Below the pieces are notes generated by a model. The model saw only the letters and a program-made list of their open reading frames with translations. It made no database searches and was not told the DNA's origin. From Glandiceps talaboti (taxonomy: Eukaryota; Hemichordata; Enteropneusta; Spengelidae), in NCBI RefSeq assembly GCF_964340395.1, contig NC_135552.1:9409494-9473493 (forward strand): a stretch of 64,000 nt of DNA, read 5' to 3'. Positions 49,401-59,716 of this stretch are shown here, in pieces. Position 1 is the stretch's first letter; the number at the start of each line of letters is the position of its first letter. The translations under genes were made by a program, and so were the position numbers.

Positions 49401-51983
49401 ACAATTTAATATACCAAAGATAGCCAATGAGAAAGATTTATCCAGATATCACTGCTTGATAAGTTTCTACTTCGCTAAACTATTTTATTTTAAAATCATT
49501 CATATAGATTCGTGTTTTACTTGTTTCAATTTATGAAAACTGATGTGAATTCTAATCATTCACATAATTTGCTTTACTAGATTTCTAAACGAATTATCCC
49601 AATCTGTTGTCATTGGTTCACTTTTATTAACCCAAAATTAGCCATTTTCCACTCGACGGATCAGTCCACAAATAATCGACGAGTCGATTTCGTTCATTGA
49701 AACTCGATAATATTTACATTTATTGTCATTTCACACGTTGCTCAGTTATATTTATAGATGTACTTCGTAGCCATGTATACCAAAGAAGTACCATTTCCTC
49801 GATATACCTTTTTAGAGAATAGTTTCATGGCAACTTGTTCGTTTTCTAGAATCTAAATAATTTTAAAGTCGTCGAGTTATAAAGATTGGTTTACGCCATT
49901 TCAATTACTCTAATAGTTTGATTGTGTATTTCTCTTTAACTATACATATTTTATATCAAATTTCACGTGTCATGCATTCTTGTAAGTCATGAATCTATCT
50001 GTTATTTGCTGATTTGACACACTTTGAACGAGCTAAGTATAACACAAATCATAACCATCCGTTTGAGTACGATGAAGTGAGAGAATTTTCACGTATGTGA
50101 AACCAAGCTGAGAATTTTTAGTCAATGAATTTGATGTTCACTTCTTACTAAGCCGCAGTGTATAGCTCAATTCAAAGAGATATATAATTATTTTAATTAT
50201 AATAGTCTGTATTCGTTCAAGGAAATTTGAAATTTAAGACAACTATTTTGTAGTAATCTTTTGGGTTCGGAAAAATCTAGCATGGCAATTATTTCATTTT
50301 ATTCTATTTTATTTGGTTTCATTTCATTTTACTTCATTTCATTTCATTTTAATAACATGTAGTCTGTCACTAACAGTAAGAACATAAAAGGAAACGAAAT
50401 ACGTTTACCAAATGTCAGTAAATGTCCCTGTACGTCCACGAGAAATGGTATCCAGTATTACACCACATACCTACCATCGAACCATTTAAAAAAAACGTAT
50501 TTTAAATGTACTTCATCGCCATGCATACCAAAGAAGTGCCATTTCCTAGCTGCATCGTTTTACATAATTGTTTCATGGCAACGTGTTCGTCTTTTTTTTC
50601 ATGTTACATATCAATGTTGTCTCTTCATGTTATATATACACAAGGTACATTTACAGCAATTTTATTGAGAACACAGAATATTTTAATTTTTAAACAGAAA
50701 TTCAAAGCAAAATATTCCAAATTTAGAAGATTGTTATCTAAATAAGACGTGTGCTCAGGATGACAAAGTCCCTATATCAAATACTGTGGGATACGATATA
50801 TTCAATCGATTTAATTTTCAGAAATTTGCCGTTTTACCTGGACATTTAATCTTTCACTGGAAAGGTATGCATGGTAACTAAAAGAAAAACTTTTTTTAAT
50901 TGGGGTTCACGTGACTTTAGCGGAAAAACGCACCAACGGAAATACTTGTGAAAATAAATTCAAAGTGTAACAAAAATTGTATTTCACTGTACTCAACTCT
51001 TCGTTTTGGATGGTTTACAGCATTTAATATAAGCGGGCTAGTGGTCTTGCCAACTCCGTGTACAAAGTTTGCTTAGAAATGAAACTTTCTACAGTTTCAG
51101 TAACTTGGCCTTTTCACGGACATCTCATTTAGGTTGGGTAAGTCTGAACATCATGGTCTGAATAAAGAACAACTTGATCATCAACGAGAATTCTCCAACT
51201 TTGGCAGTTTGCTTTCTTGTGATTCTGTGAAACTTAAAGTAAGCTGTTTTAATGTAAATGATGTACGTGTTCTAAACAACCGACTAGTCAGAGATCACGC
51301 CATTCATGGCTGGTTTTTCTCTCTTCAGTCACAGATAGAAAAGAAGTTTCAATAAATAAATCTACAAAGAGGTACTCAACTCATTATCACACGCTAAATC
51401 TGCTAAAAGGCTAAACAAAAACACTTATCTGTGCTTCTGAAAACAATAATTAAGTTATACAAAGAACTCGTGGACAGTTCTCCTCCCATGTTATTAGACT
51501 GTTTTCATTCAAACAAAGACTTGGTAGTGACCTCGCACATGTAAATGAAAACAGGAGATGGTCCAAAAAAGTTTGATGTACAGGAGTACAACATCTGAAA
51601 TAAACTAACTTCTTAAAAGTGGTTTCAGTATCTATATTTTATTGCAACAACAAAAAAAAGAGAGTTTAAAATTGTGATGTGCGTTTGTAGTGAAATTGTT
51701 CTGTCTTTTGAGACGTTGGTTGGAACTTCTGCATCATATTCCAATTTCAAGGTAAACTTGATCTAACATATTATGAAAACTGACCTTCAATTTTGTCGCC
51801 ATCGACATCATCATCTTCATCTTCCTCCGGGAAAGTTTCGCCATCGTCGATGTAAATGTCCTGTAAGCATTCCGATTGGTTGCCGGTGTCTGTCCAAGTC
51901 AGAGTGTCTGGATCAGGAGAATTATCCGATGATGAATGAACTTGATATCCCGCGAAGGTCACTGAACGACTTATGGCATTCAT
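25746..51983 (-). CDS. RFX6: RFX6 homologue, winged-helix transcription factor, 856 aa, 19 coding exons
   Basis: Exons, 5' to 3' on minus: 51983-51785, 45244-45133, 43751-43628, 40117-40056, 39837-39760, 37549-37522, 34186-34082, 33479-33402, 32957-32844, 32403-32354, 31952-31852, 31526-31468, 30783-30639, 30211-30117, 29824-29707, 29100-28978, 28672-28571, 27921-27238, 25939-25746. All junctions are GT-AG and sum to 2571 nt. An acidic N-terminus (about 50-62) precedes the RFX DNA-binding domain (about 95-190: [52 protein letters not shown]). Next come the B, C and dimerisation regions (about 237-530: [46 protein letters not shown]) and a Ser/Tyr-rich tail. The IETQ...LRKHMK-like end of the dimer region and the long tail favour RFX6 over RFX4. 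RFX6 directs endoderm and pancreatic endocrine fate in vertebrates and acts in the nucleus; binding to X-boxes is the family role. The start ATG has A at -3. Confidence 0.95.
26650..26743. repeat. (CATA)n microsatellite in the last RFX6 intron
   Basis: About 23 nearly perfect copies. The minus-strand open frame of alternating Tyr/Val/Cys/Met is an artefact of the repeat. Confidence 0.95.
28829..28842. promoter_or_regulatory. RFX X-box-like motif in an RFX6 intron
   Basis: GTTACCAAGGAAAC: the left half-site fits GTNRCC and the right half departs from RGYAAC at one position. It lies between exons 29100-28978 and 28672-28571. Confidence 0.3.
31060..31440. repeat. Compound TGCG / TG / TGTA microsatellite in an RFX6 intron
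   Basis: A run of TGCG, then TG and repeated TGTA blocks, starting about 30 bp past the exon ending at 31468 and filling most of that intron. Its Val/Cys/Met/Tyr-only open frames are not genes. Confidence 0.95.
36195..36207. promoter_or_regulatory. RFX X-box-like motif in an RFX6 intron
   Basis: GTTGCCAAGCAAT: GTTGCC, one spacer base, AGCAAT, one mismatch from GTNRCC-N-RGYAAC. It lies in the intron between exons 37549-37522 and 34186-34082. Confidence 0.35.
37120..37400. repeat. Compound trinucleotide tract (GAT)n-(GGT)n-(AGT)n next to an RFX6 micro-exon
   Basis: About 26 GAT or GAG-interrupted units, then a GGT-rich block, then about 23 AGT units, with interruptions at the borders. The near edge is 122 nt downstream of the donor of the 28-nt RFX6 exon 37549-37522. 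Apparent poly-Asp, poly-Thr and poly-His frames are artefacts. Confidence 0.95.
38219..38606. repeat. 56-bp minisatellite, about 7 copies, in an RFX6 intron
   Basis: The unit is AAGTTACAGTAGAATTATTA, then CTACCAAACCAGAGTGACC, then ATAGAGTTTGAATTAG, nearly identical between copies. It is not exon-derived as far as I can see. Confidence 0.95.
43075..43088. promoter_or_regulatory. RFX X-box-like motif in an RFX6 intron
   Basis: GTATCCTTGGCAAC: right half GGCAAC is perfect and the left half GTATCC departs from GTNRCC at one base, with a two-base spacer. Confidence 0.35.
43382..43493. mobile_element. Short MITE-like inverted repeat in an RFX6 intron
   Basis: CTAGTCTAGTCCTATACGTG is mirrored by CACGTATAGTAGCTAGACTA, about 70 bp apart. 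The centre also folds (GATCATCTTGATCATC, CTCCACCGGAGGAG). Confidence 0.45.
48446..48458. promoter_or_regulatory. RFX X-box-like motif in RFX6 intron 1
   Basis: GTTGCTAGGAAAC, one mismatch in each half of GTNRCC-N-RGYAAC. Confidence 0.3.
49756..50596. repeat. Pair of related 90-bp segments in RFX6 intron 1, 749 bp apart
   Basis: Segments 49756-49848 and 50505-50596 share ATGTACTTC, GCCATG(T/C)ATACCAAAGAAG, T(A/G)CCATTTCCT and GTTTCATGGCAAC. The last is a partial RFX X-box with a perfect GGCAAC half-site. Divergence sits between these blocks, leaving shared islands. The duplication is clear, but an enhancer role is only inference. Confidence 0.6.
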
Positions 51984-52174
51984 TATCTCGTTAAAACTTA
52001 CTCAACGTTGTATCTTATATATGTTCAATCCACGGTATCAGCGTCGCTGCCGGCCGGACCCGGTGTCACAAAGTCTTCGTGTACGACAGGTCGACGTGTA
52101 CACTCTGTGCTTCAACCATTCATGAATACATGCTATGATTTCATCCACCGACAGATGACAGTCGTCTGATCTGA

Positions 52175-52186
52175 GTATATATATAG
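52175..52186 (-). promoter_or_regulatory. TATA-like box upstream of RFX6
   Basis: On minus, CTATATATATAC lies about 195 bp upstream of the RFX6 start codon, which would place transcription start near 52150 and give a 5' UTR of about 165 nt without a further intron. An E-box (CACCTG on minus) is adjacent. Confidence 0.4.
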
Positions 52187-54507
52187 CACAGGTGTTCGTA
52201 TTTACAACTCAATGCACTCTTGTATCACTATATTCTGTAGAACATCCACGTAACTTTTGATACCGCTTCGCCGACTGATTTCTTGGTATACTCGACCAGA
52301 TAGAAGTGCACTACTCACAGGAAAAAACCAGTCTTGACTTACACCTTCGATTCATCCGAGTTGACCACCAGCACCAGTATTTTGAATCTTAATAAAGTGA
52401 TAATAGCATTAGTATGTAAAATAATATTATGATAAGGAGGCTGAAGGTGTAAGGCTTCTCATAACCTGACATGATTTACTGTCAACAACAGATATACAAG
52501 TTGTGGGACATTCCATTCTTGCAAGAGGGGGATTTAACAAACATCGGAAAACACATAATTGTAATATCACCAGCCTAATTCGGTAATTTTCTGACGTATA
52601 TGAAATAACAAGTTGTATTTGGAAGTTTATTTCTTTTTTTGTTCGTATTCATTTCAAAATCAATTTTGTTATCTGTGTTCTTTTTTTGTTTAAGTCAACC
52701 CCTCCTCCCCTGTTGTAATAACCAGGCCTGTCAATCTTAATTCGTTACCACGCCTTGAAATCTATTTCATTGAAACTATCGCCAGCTCCCCTAGTTTCAC
52801 CAAAAAAATTCGTCTTCTTAATAAATATCATGATGTGTGTTTTTTAGCAAATGTTTTGCAGAACAGGTCATGGGAAATTCGAATTTATTTTCTTCCTTTG
52901 AGGACAAAATCTTCCATGACCGTGGCTCTGCACGTTTATCCTAAACTTGTCGGTGTGAGTATAGTTGAATTATTTGTAAACTAGAGGTACTTCTAGGGAA
53001 GTGTACCAACCAAATATGTACCTATATTCAACATATCTAAACACGCACTGTTCCAACACGAGAATCCCTATTTGAGGTAGAGACACTCGGTGTGTTTAAA
53101 AAAGTCAACGATGACTTTGTCAATAAGTCGAAACAAAGGAAAAAAAACAACAAAGTACTTTTCTAAAGCATGAGTTTATGTATGTGACGATTTGGAACGT
53201 AGGTTTGTAACACGGATTTGTTTGCCGCATAGTTGGCGGTGGAAGGGCGGTAACGGATATAGAAATGATGAATAAATAATAACTAATTCTGTCAATATGT
53301 CTATAGCCGGTCGGTCTTAGAATGGTCCCTGGCGTTCTGTTTAAATTAAAGAGCACAGGATACCGCGAAACATTTTTTTATTTTATTTATTTTTATCAGT
53401 GACGCATTTTAAATAGCAGTTAATACCTTGGTTTTTATCCTACTTAGCATTATGAGCGGGTTTTAATCCATTCAGAGTTATGCAAACGAGGTAAATGAGG
53501 AAACAGCTTACGTGGGCCAATGGTGATCTGATAAATGGAATAGATAACGTCCTATGTGTCGACGCTTCGTCGGCTGGTCCGCAATCTAAATTTCAACACT
53601 CCTATAGTTTAAACCATTGAACAATTGCCAACATTTGCTGAGCTAGACTACATATGTATTTTGTAAATCATCTTGTACCCCAATCAAATTTAATCCAGAA
53701 CCGGTAAAAGGTTACTTTTTTTTAATCTCTTTTAATTCAGAATATTTCACATGAACTTAGTATGTACAAAGTTTAGGTGAATGTGTCGCCACTTGTTATC
53801 ATTTTAACAAGAACGGGAAATCGCTTTTTAATAGAGTCGTTGTTCTGAATAGACTAGCCACCAGTTGCACGCTCATTAAGATTTTTTGACTATTAAGCCG
53901 CTGGTTTCGCAGACTCCACACACGACTATCGTCATGGTAACCGTGTAACGAAGTGGAAAAGATGACACAAATAACAAAAACCAACATTCATATTGAGTAT
54001 TGAGTGTAAAGCTGACGGTTGCTAGGCAGTTATCTGAGTAGCCAGACAAAATTATGAACTGTGGTTACTCTGTGATTGCGATAGGCAAGCTTCGAGTGTG
54101 ATTTCTGTCTAGTTGTAATGTCTACGGGATGAATTAGAAAGCACACGTACGGTTAATGATTTATGAAAAAATGACGGAAATGAGAAAAAGATGTGTCAGT
54201 GAGACTGACTGATATGTCTCAGAGAATGTACTCAACAAACAAACAAACAAACAAACTATCCACTCAGCAATGACCTTATTTGTATGGTTATTGAGCGTAC
54301 GATGCGATACAAGTCCATTTAACGTCATCGTGAAGGACATTTTCAAGACTTTTTCAAAATTGTAATTTTCGAACCGTTTAAACTCCCTCCCGCCGATTCA
54401 AAATAAAATACAAAATAAAATATACACACTGTTCTTCTAAAAGTAGACCTGTGCCTAACATAGAATGCGTATATAACTAAACATGATCTTTGGTAGTTAT
54501 GATATGT

Positions 54508-54551
54508 CACACACACCCCCCCCCCACACACACACATATACATACATACAT

Positions 54552-54632
<81 letters not shown>
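54508..54632. repeat. Compound poly-C / CATA / CA microsatellite
   Basis: (CATA)n followed by about 30 CA dinucleotides, preceded by a run of C. Confidence 0.95.
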
Positions 54633-54636
<4 letters not shown>

Positions 54637-54804
54637 CGACTTGACTCGGGCTACCTTCAGCTTGTAACTGCGAAGGAATGTGACATAAAATCTATCGATT
54701 TTAGGCTTATGAGGCGAGGTTTTTCTGCCAAATTTACTGTATGACATGGGATTAGTAGATAGGAATTTAGAAATACACTTCACTCGTGTTTAATAGTCTA
54801 CCTG

Positions 54805-54960
54805 TAGACTTGAACGAGTATCGCTTCTACACAATTCTGCTATCCTAACTGACATTTTGATTTTTTTGAATTTCCACTATCGTTCAAACAGAGAACATTA
54901 AAAAAACCAATATCAGTTAGGGTAGTGGAATAGTGCAGAAGCGATAGTCCTTCAAGTCTA
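54805..54960. mobile_element. 156-bp MITE with about 50-bp terminal inverted repeats
   Basis: TAGACTTGAACGAGTATCGC...GCTATCCTAACTGACAT is mirrored by ATATCAGTTAGGGTAGTG...GATAGTCCTTCAAGTCTA. The terminal TA may be the target duplication, which would suggest Tc1/mariner mobilisation. It is the same family as 22163-22693. Confidence 0.75.
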
Positions 54961-56522
54961 AATGTACGCTATACGTAAGCTTGTGTGTTTGCAATGTGGT
55001 TAACGGTGACGTTCGAAGACCTTCACAACACGTTATACTTGTACATGTCATGTACATTTCAATCAAAAACAAAGGTCGACATACTTTAACTGTGTCTACA
55101 TCGAAAAAATAATCACGCCATGATCTATGTTAGAAAGAGAATGACTGAATGGTAGCTACCCTTAATAGACGACTCCGCCGATTACGTTAATTGAATATAT
55201 GTGTATAAAAATGTAAAAGTTAGTCAACTGTGATTATTTGATAACAGCTAATTTTAGCATTGAAACATCCGTCTACCGGTAAAAGAACGTACATATTGCC
55301 TAATGTAAATTCGCATTGATGTTTGGACAGTGCTTCTTTGAAGAAGAAAACAGACAGCTAGAGTTTAAAAATAATCATTAATATTATTTCACCTTTTGAA
55401 TATTATATGATGCTACCAGAACTGGCCAATGTATGGACGTTTTATTCAATTTGTTAGGAGGGTTTCTTCATTTAGTGAAACATTTTTTTAATTCGTTATT
55501 GTAATCATTCAGTGCTATCACACGTGATAGGATATGATTAGAAAATCCTGCTGAGTAAGAGACACAGAATCCTGCTGAGGAAGAGAGACACCACCCGTAC
55601 TTGTAATAAACGGAACGCTGTTTCCAGTGAAGGCGTCATGGCAAGGTTAAAGTATACAGTACAATCGGACTTGTAGGAGGGTATACAATGTACTTGTATT
55701 TGGGGAGTGGTTCACTTGTTTACTTTATTTCTTTGATCACTAAATTTGTTTTATATTCATTACAATCAACCTGTCATTGAGCAATTATGTATCCGTGATG
55801 GCGAACATTGTTTGTGACGTACACAGATTGTGTGGGCCCAACAGTAAGACATTTGCTCTGGTGACCTTTGACATCTTAGCCAGTGGTCTGAGTTAAAATT
55901 TCACTAACTTCTGTTGTATTTATGCCAGATACTGAGATAGTTAGAAAAGCTTAAACATCGTCGTAAAACTACAGGCCTTTTTACGGCACTCTTCGACGCG
56001 TCTATGGACAAAATATATGCTCAGGCCTGCGAGAAACAGCTTACACTATTCAATATCATCACAATCTACAGCATGGGTGAGTCCTTAGCGTCCTGCCTTT
56101 AAACAATTTGATTAAGCATGCTACTAAGGAAATATAGAATTTTTATTTTTTTAAAATGATTATGCAATATTGGCCAAAGTGTATCCCCTTTTGTTTATGA
56201 GCCCCAAAACAAAAGCTCAATGAATAAAAATATGTGTTACCTTCTACAACGAAAATATACCAAATTCCTCATTTTCAACACATTTCAAGTATTCATGTTC
56301 ATATTTCTACACACCATGAAACCAAACGTCTGAAGCATCTAAAGCCATATATTTGTATTTGAAATATCCATACACAGTCAAACATTTGTTAAAATCCTAT
56401 TTTTCATGTCTTATTGGACATTTGATATTTATGTAAACTTGTGGACGAGAAAGGTAACGGAATCACCAAGCTGTCATTATCACCATAGTTTGTAATACAT
56501 GTTGAAGCCTTTATAGAACTTT

Positions 56523-57026
56523 ATGATAAAACTTGACGAAAACTTTGAAAACGGAAAACGGAATTTCTGTACAAAATCTAAACTACGAAGGAAAACATTC
56601 CCTGGGTTTAAAATTGTAGAAATGTTGCATACCAGCCTGGCTTTAACTTATCTTTTCCAAGAAGTACGCTCGAGCTTTGTGCGAACTCATATTCAAACAA
56701 CTCGATTGATTGAAAGAATGGAAGGACATTTCAAAAAAATAACTCCGAAGAAAATTGAATCTGTCAAGGACGGTCATTCTTTTCTTTCCAATGATATCAA
56801 TTCTATTTTCATAATCATGACGTCGTGTCCATTACCGGTATATACCGGCTCGTTGTTTAAATATTGCGTCGCACCGCCACTTTCCTCTCACTGTTCAAAG
56901 TATGGTGTCGAATCAATCACTCGGAAAACCGATCTAATTTTTCGAGAAGTTGGCCGACTGAAATCGTATATTGATTTTGATAAGTCGGTAATAACAAAAA
57001 TCCAATTCGAATTTCGAAGAGTTTGA
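56523..57026 (+). CDS. Unrecognised 167-codon single-exon ORF
   Basis: I do not recognise this protein. It starts MIKLDENFENGKRNF, is Lys/Arg/Ile-rich, has no obvious signal peptide, membrane helix or repeat, and ends QFEFRRV. An AATAAA lies 105 bp after the stop (57131-57136). At this base composition an uninterrupted non-repetitive frame this long is not expected by chance more than rarely in 64 kb, so it may be a small lineage-specific gene or a retrocopy. No promoter or splice support was found, and it lies alone in the RFX6-SNRNP35 spacer. Confidence 0.3.
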   Translation: MIKLDENFENGKRNFCTKSKLRRKTFPGFKIVEMLHTSLALTYLFQEVRSSFVRTHIQTTRLIERMEGHFKKITPKKIESVKDGHSFLSNDINSIFIIMTSCPLPVYTGSLFKYCVAPPLSSHCSKYGVESITRKTDLIFREVGRLKSYIDFDKSVITKIQFEFRRV

Positions 57027-58011
57027 CTATGGTCCCCCTCTCGAAGACCTCTTGGTGCGATATTGAATATATTTCAATTGTTATCATTGTGGCAGGCTCT
57101 CTATAGATGGACTGTTCTGTTATCAAAGATAATAAATTGTACGTAAGTGATTCGTATGAATGCATACATCCTGTTGACCATCAACACATTTTTGTATTAT
57201 ATCGTAAGGACTATGTTATCTACTGACTGAATCTGTGACGCATTGAATCCGTAACTCATTACCATTGCCAAGAGTCAATGAGTCGGTTCCAGCCTAGCTG
57301 CCACACAATAAACACTTGTACAGACAGTGGTCACACATAATACAAGTGTAGTAGAAATATAATAAATGCGATAAATAGCACTTGTAAAGAGCCATGTATC
57401 CTAAAGTTTCATGGACACTGAACAAGACATAAAGGGACACACTAAAACGAGTTACAAAATAAAAGAAGGGGGCCAATAGTAAAGAGCCTCATGTAATAAA
57501 ACGTCACTTATACGATAAACAAGAATCACTGGTAAAAAGTAACATTTGAGTCACATGCAATAAAAGTCATCACTTGTAAAGCAGAGTTAACTTGTGATCG
57601 AAGAAAAAAAACACTTATATAAAGTTGATGTATCGTTTCCTCACATATTTTTCTGACTACTCAGTCCAATTTAACCGGCTTTTCGATCTACCCTGAGACT
57701 TCTCGGATCACACTCAGTAAAGTGAACAAATGCATAGGTAGGTGTCACAGAATCTGCCAGTAGATAGGCCACATCAGGACATATATTTGTTTGTTCACGT
57801 CTTATAGAAAATATACGGACTTATAAGTGGAGACAAATATAAGATCAGATCTTCATTAAAATTCAGACTCTATCTTAGCACTAAAACATTGTAAATATTG
57901 TTAATCTCTGGAGAAAGAAAACGATTGTCAAATATTCTGAATGTACACTAGATACTAAATAGAAACGAAGGAATTGATCAATATCGTTTGAGGGCGCGCT
58001 TCTTGGACAGC

Positions 58012-58023
58012 GCCGCCATATTT
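58012..58023 (+). promoter_or_regulatory. YY1-like motif at the probable SNRNP35 promoter
   Basis: GCCGCCATATTT closely resembles the YY1 site GCCGCCATNTT, common at or just after start sites of housekeeping genes. It lies in the only local GC-richer patch. Confidence 0.4.
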
Positions 58024-58078
58024 CAAAATGCTAATCATTGACCGATGACCTCCACATGCGATACATGTTGTTGTTCAG
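58024..58078 (+). other. Probable non-coding first exon of SNRNP35
   Basis: TTGTTGTTCAG/GTAATTC ends a candidate leader exon just after the YY1-like motif. The next acceptor (AATCCACAG at 59676-59684) precedes the start codon by 32 bases. The exon start is unknown. Confidence 0.35.
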
Positions 58079-58259
58079 GTAATTCTTAATTTTTCTGTCA
58101 ATACCACATTCATGATTGATTTAGATGAATGTTCTTGTGTATTATACACTAACCGTTCCTTTGAACGTAGTCTTGCTATGCAGACGGTGTGTTAGAGATC
58201 GAGACTCGACTAGACTCCATACCGATGTTCTAGCGTTCTTCTGCTTGTGGAGACGGGGG

Positions 58260-58551
58260 CACAGTCGCTTGTAAACTGTTATTCCTTTCCTAAATGGTTT
58301 TATTCTTGTCTATGACGGTCCTAATACAGAATAATGACGTTATTATAGGGATTGGCGATATTCTTATAAAATCGGTAGCGATGTCATACCCCCCCCCCCC
58401 CATACACACATACAACATGTGTTGTATGTATCGCTACAGATTTTATAAGAATATCGCCAATCCCTATAATAACGTCATTGTTCTGTATTAGGACCGTCAT
58501 AGACAAGAATAAAACCATTTAGGAAAGGAATAATAGTTTACAAGCGACTGT
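58260..58551. repeat. Nearly perfect inverted repeat, 122-bp arms
   Basis: The arms 58260-58382 and 58430-58551 differ at about three positions. The loop holds a C-run and an inner palindrome (ACATACAACATGTGTTGTATGT region, 58409-58430). Such close arms imply a recent origin. Confidence 0.9.
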
Positions 58552-58595
58552 GGACGAAGGTCATGAGATTGTGTCAATCGAATCTTGACTATTTG

Positions 58596-58737
58596 CAAGC
58601 AGGACTACCGAAAATGCTCTAAATCCTGCTTGCAGACGGAGTACATCGGAACTCAATTCTGACATTGTTCCTTTGTAATATTTTACAAGTTACAAATATC
58701 AGAATCAAGTCTGGACTTACTCCGTCTGCAAGCAGAA
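58596..58737. repeat. Second inverted repeat, about 45-bp arms, with a third partial arm
   Basis: TCCTGCTTGCAGACGGAGTA (58624) is mirrored by TACTCCGTCTGCAAGCAGA (58718), and the match continues inward through AATTCTGACATTG / CAAATATCAGAATC. TGCAAGCAGGA at 58596 is a further reversed copy of the tip. Confidence 0.8.
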
Positions 58738-58805
58738 CTACAGATGTGACGGTGACCGGTGACGACTTTGTGCAAATCTCAATTCATCCCACATCAGCTC
58801 ATCTC

Positions 58806-58849
58806 AGTTTGAACATGGAAGTAGAAGTTCTACTTCCATGGTTTGAACT
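58806..58849. repeat. Third inverted repeat, 21-bp arms, one-base loop
   Basis: AGTTTGAACATGGAAGTAGAA is followed, after one base, by its near-perfect reverse complement TTCTACTTCCATGGTTTGAA. Confidence 0.85.
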
Positions 58850-59516
58850 AGTCCCTCAATGAAAGTTTGAAACCACTCCTCCAAAGATTGACCTCTACTG
58901 TGATTTTTACTGAGTATGTTAATTTACTTGTGAGATGACTTCACAGCAGCTTGCTTCCCACACTGGTACTAGTGTTACGTTACTGTGGTTAGGCCAACTG
59001 GGAAAATTTGGAGATACGTATTGTTTGTATGTATCTGCAGGCTGTGTAGCATTTGGGCTATTATTAAGTATGTCATGCTTGAACCTTAAAAAAAAACCTC
59101 AATCACTTCTATGTTCAAATAGTTTTATTCACAGTGTAGAATTCTCAACAAAGCAATTTCATCAATCAACAGGGCAATAAAATATCAGAGTCTTTCAATA
59201 TTTCAGGCGACTAACAACACTGAGCCATCAGTCACTTCTATCTTTGAAATGAAAGACTGTAATTTCATGAAGTTTTCATGGTATGATTGATGAATTTAGA
59301 ACAAGATAGGTTAATACTGGTAAAAGTTGAGATTGGGATGACACGATTGTAAATTGCAAAGTAAAGCACAAAAATCTGAGAGCCATAGTGTTATATCAGT
59401 GCCCACAGTAAAATTCATGAGTAAACATGCTAAGGGGTACACCATTTGACTTGTGGGGGGAGGGGGATTTTTGAGAGAAAAAAATTTGTTGCCTGCCAAA
59501 ACTAGGGGGGAAATAT

Positions 59517-59640
59517 TTTCTTGTGAGTCAGCACATAGTTAGTAATAGAAAAACATCATATTTTGGGAAGTCATAAGAATTGCTGTACAATATTGACAAA
59601 TGACTTCAGAGAACACACTGATGGGTGTATGTACCTTGAT
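59517..59640. repeat. Interspersed repeat copy related to 4945-5069
   Basis: TTCTTGTGAGTCAGCACATAG opens a 120-bp segment that aligns loosely with the KIAA2013 intron copy. It lies immediately 5' of SNRNP35 coding exon 1. Confidence 0.4.
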
Positions 59641-59716
59641 ATCTCTACTAATCATCTGTAAATATTATAATTTGAAATCCACAGACAGTGTACAGTAAGA
59701 AATCAATGCCAGCATC

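Larger units (their letters stand above)
52187..58011. other. Divergent spacer between RFX6 and SNRNP35
   Basis: Head-to-head spacer of 5.8 kb. It contains a CA/CATA microsatellite, a compact MITE and an unrecognised 167-codon ORF (separate entries). It also has X-box-like half-sites near 53936 (CATGGTAACC) and 54017 (GGTTGCTAGGCAG). No RNA gene was recognised. Confidence 0.5.
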
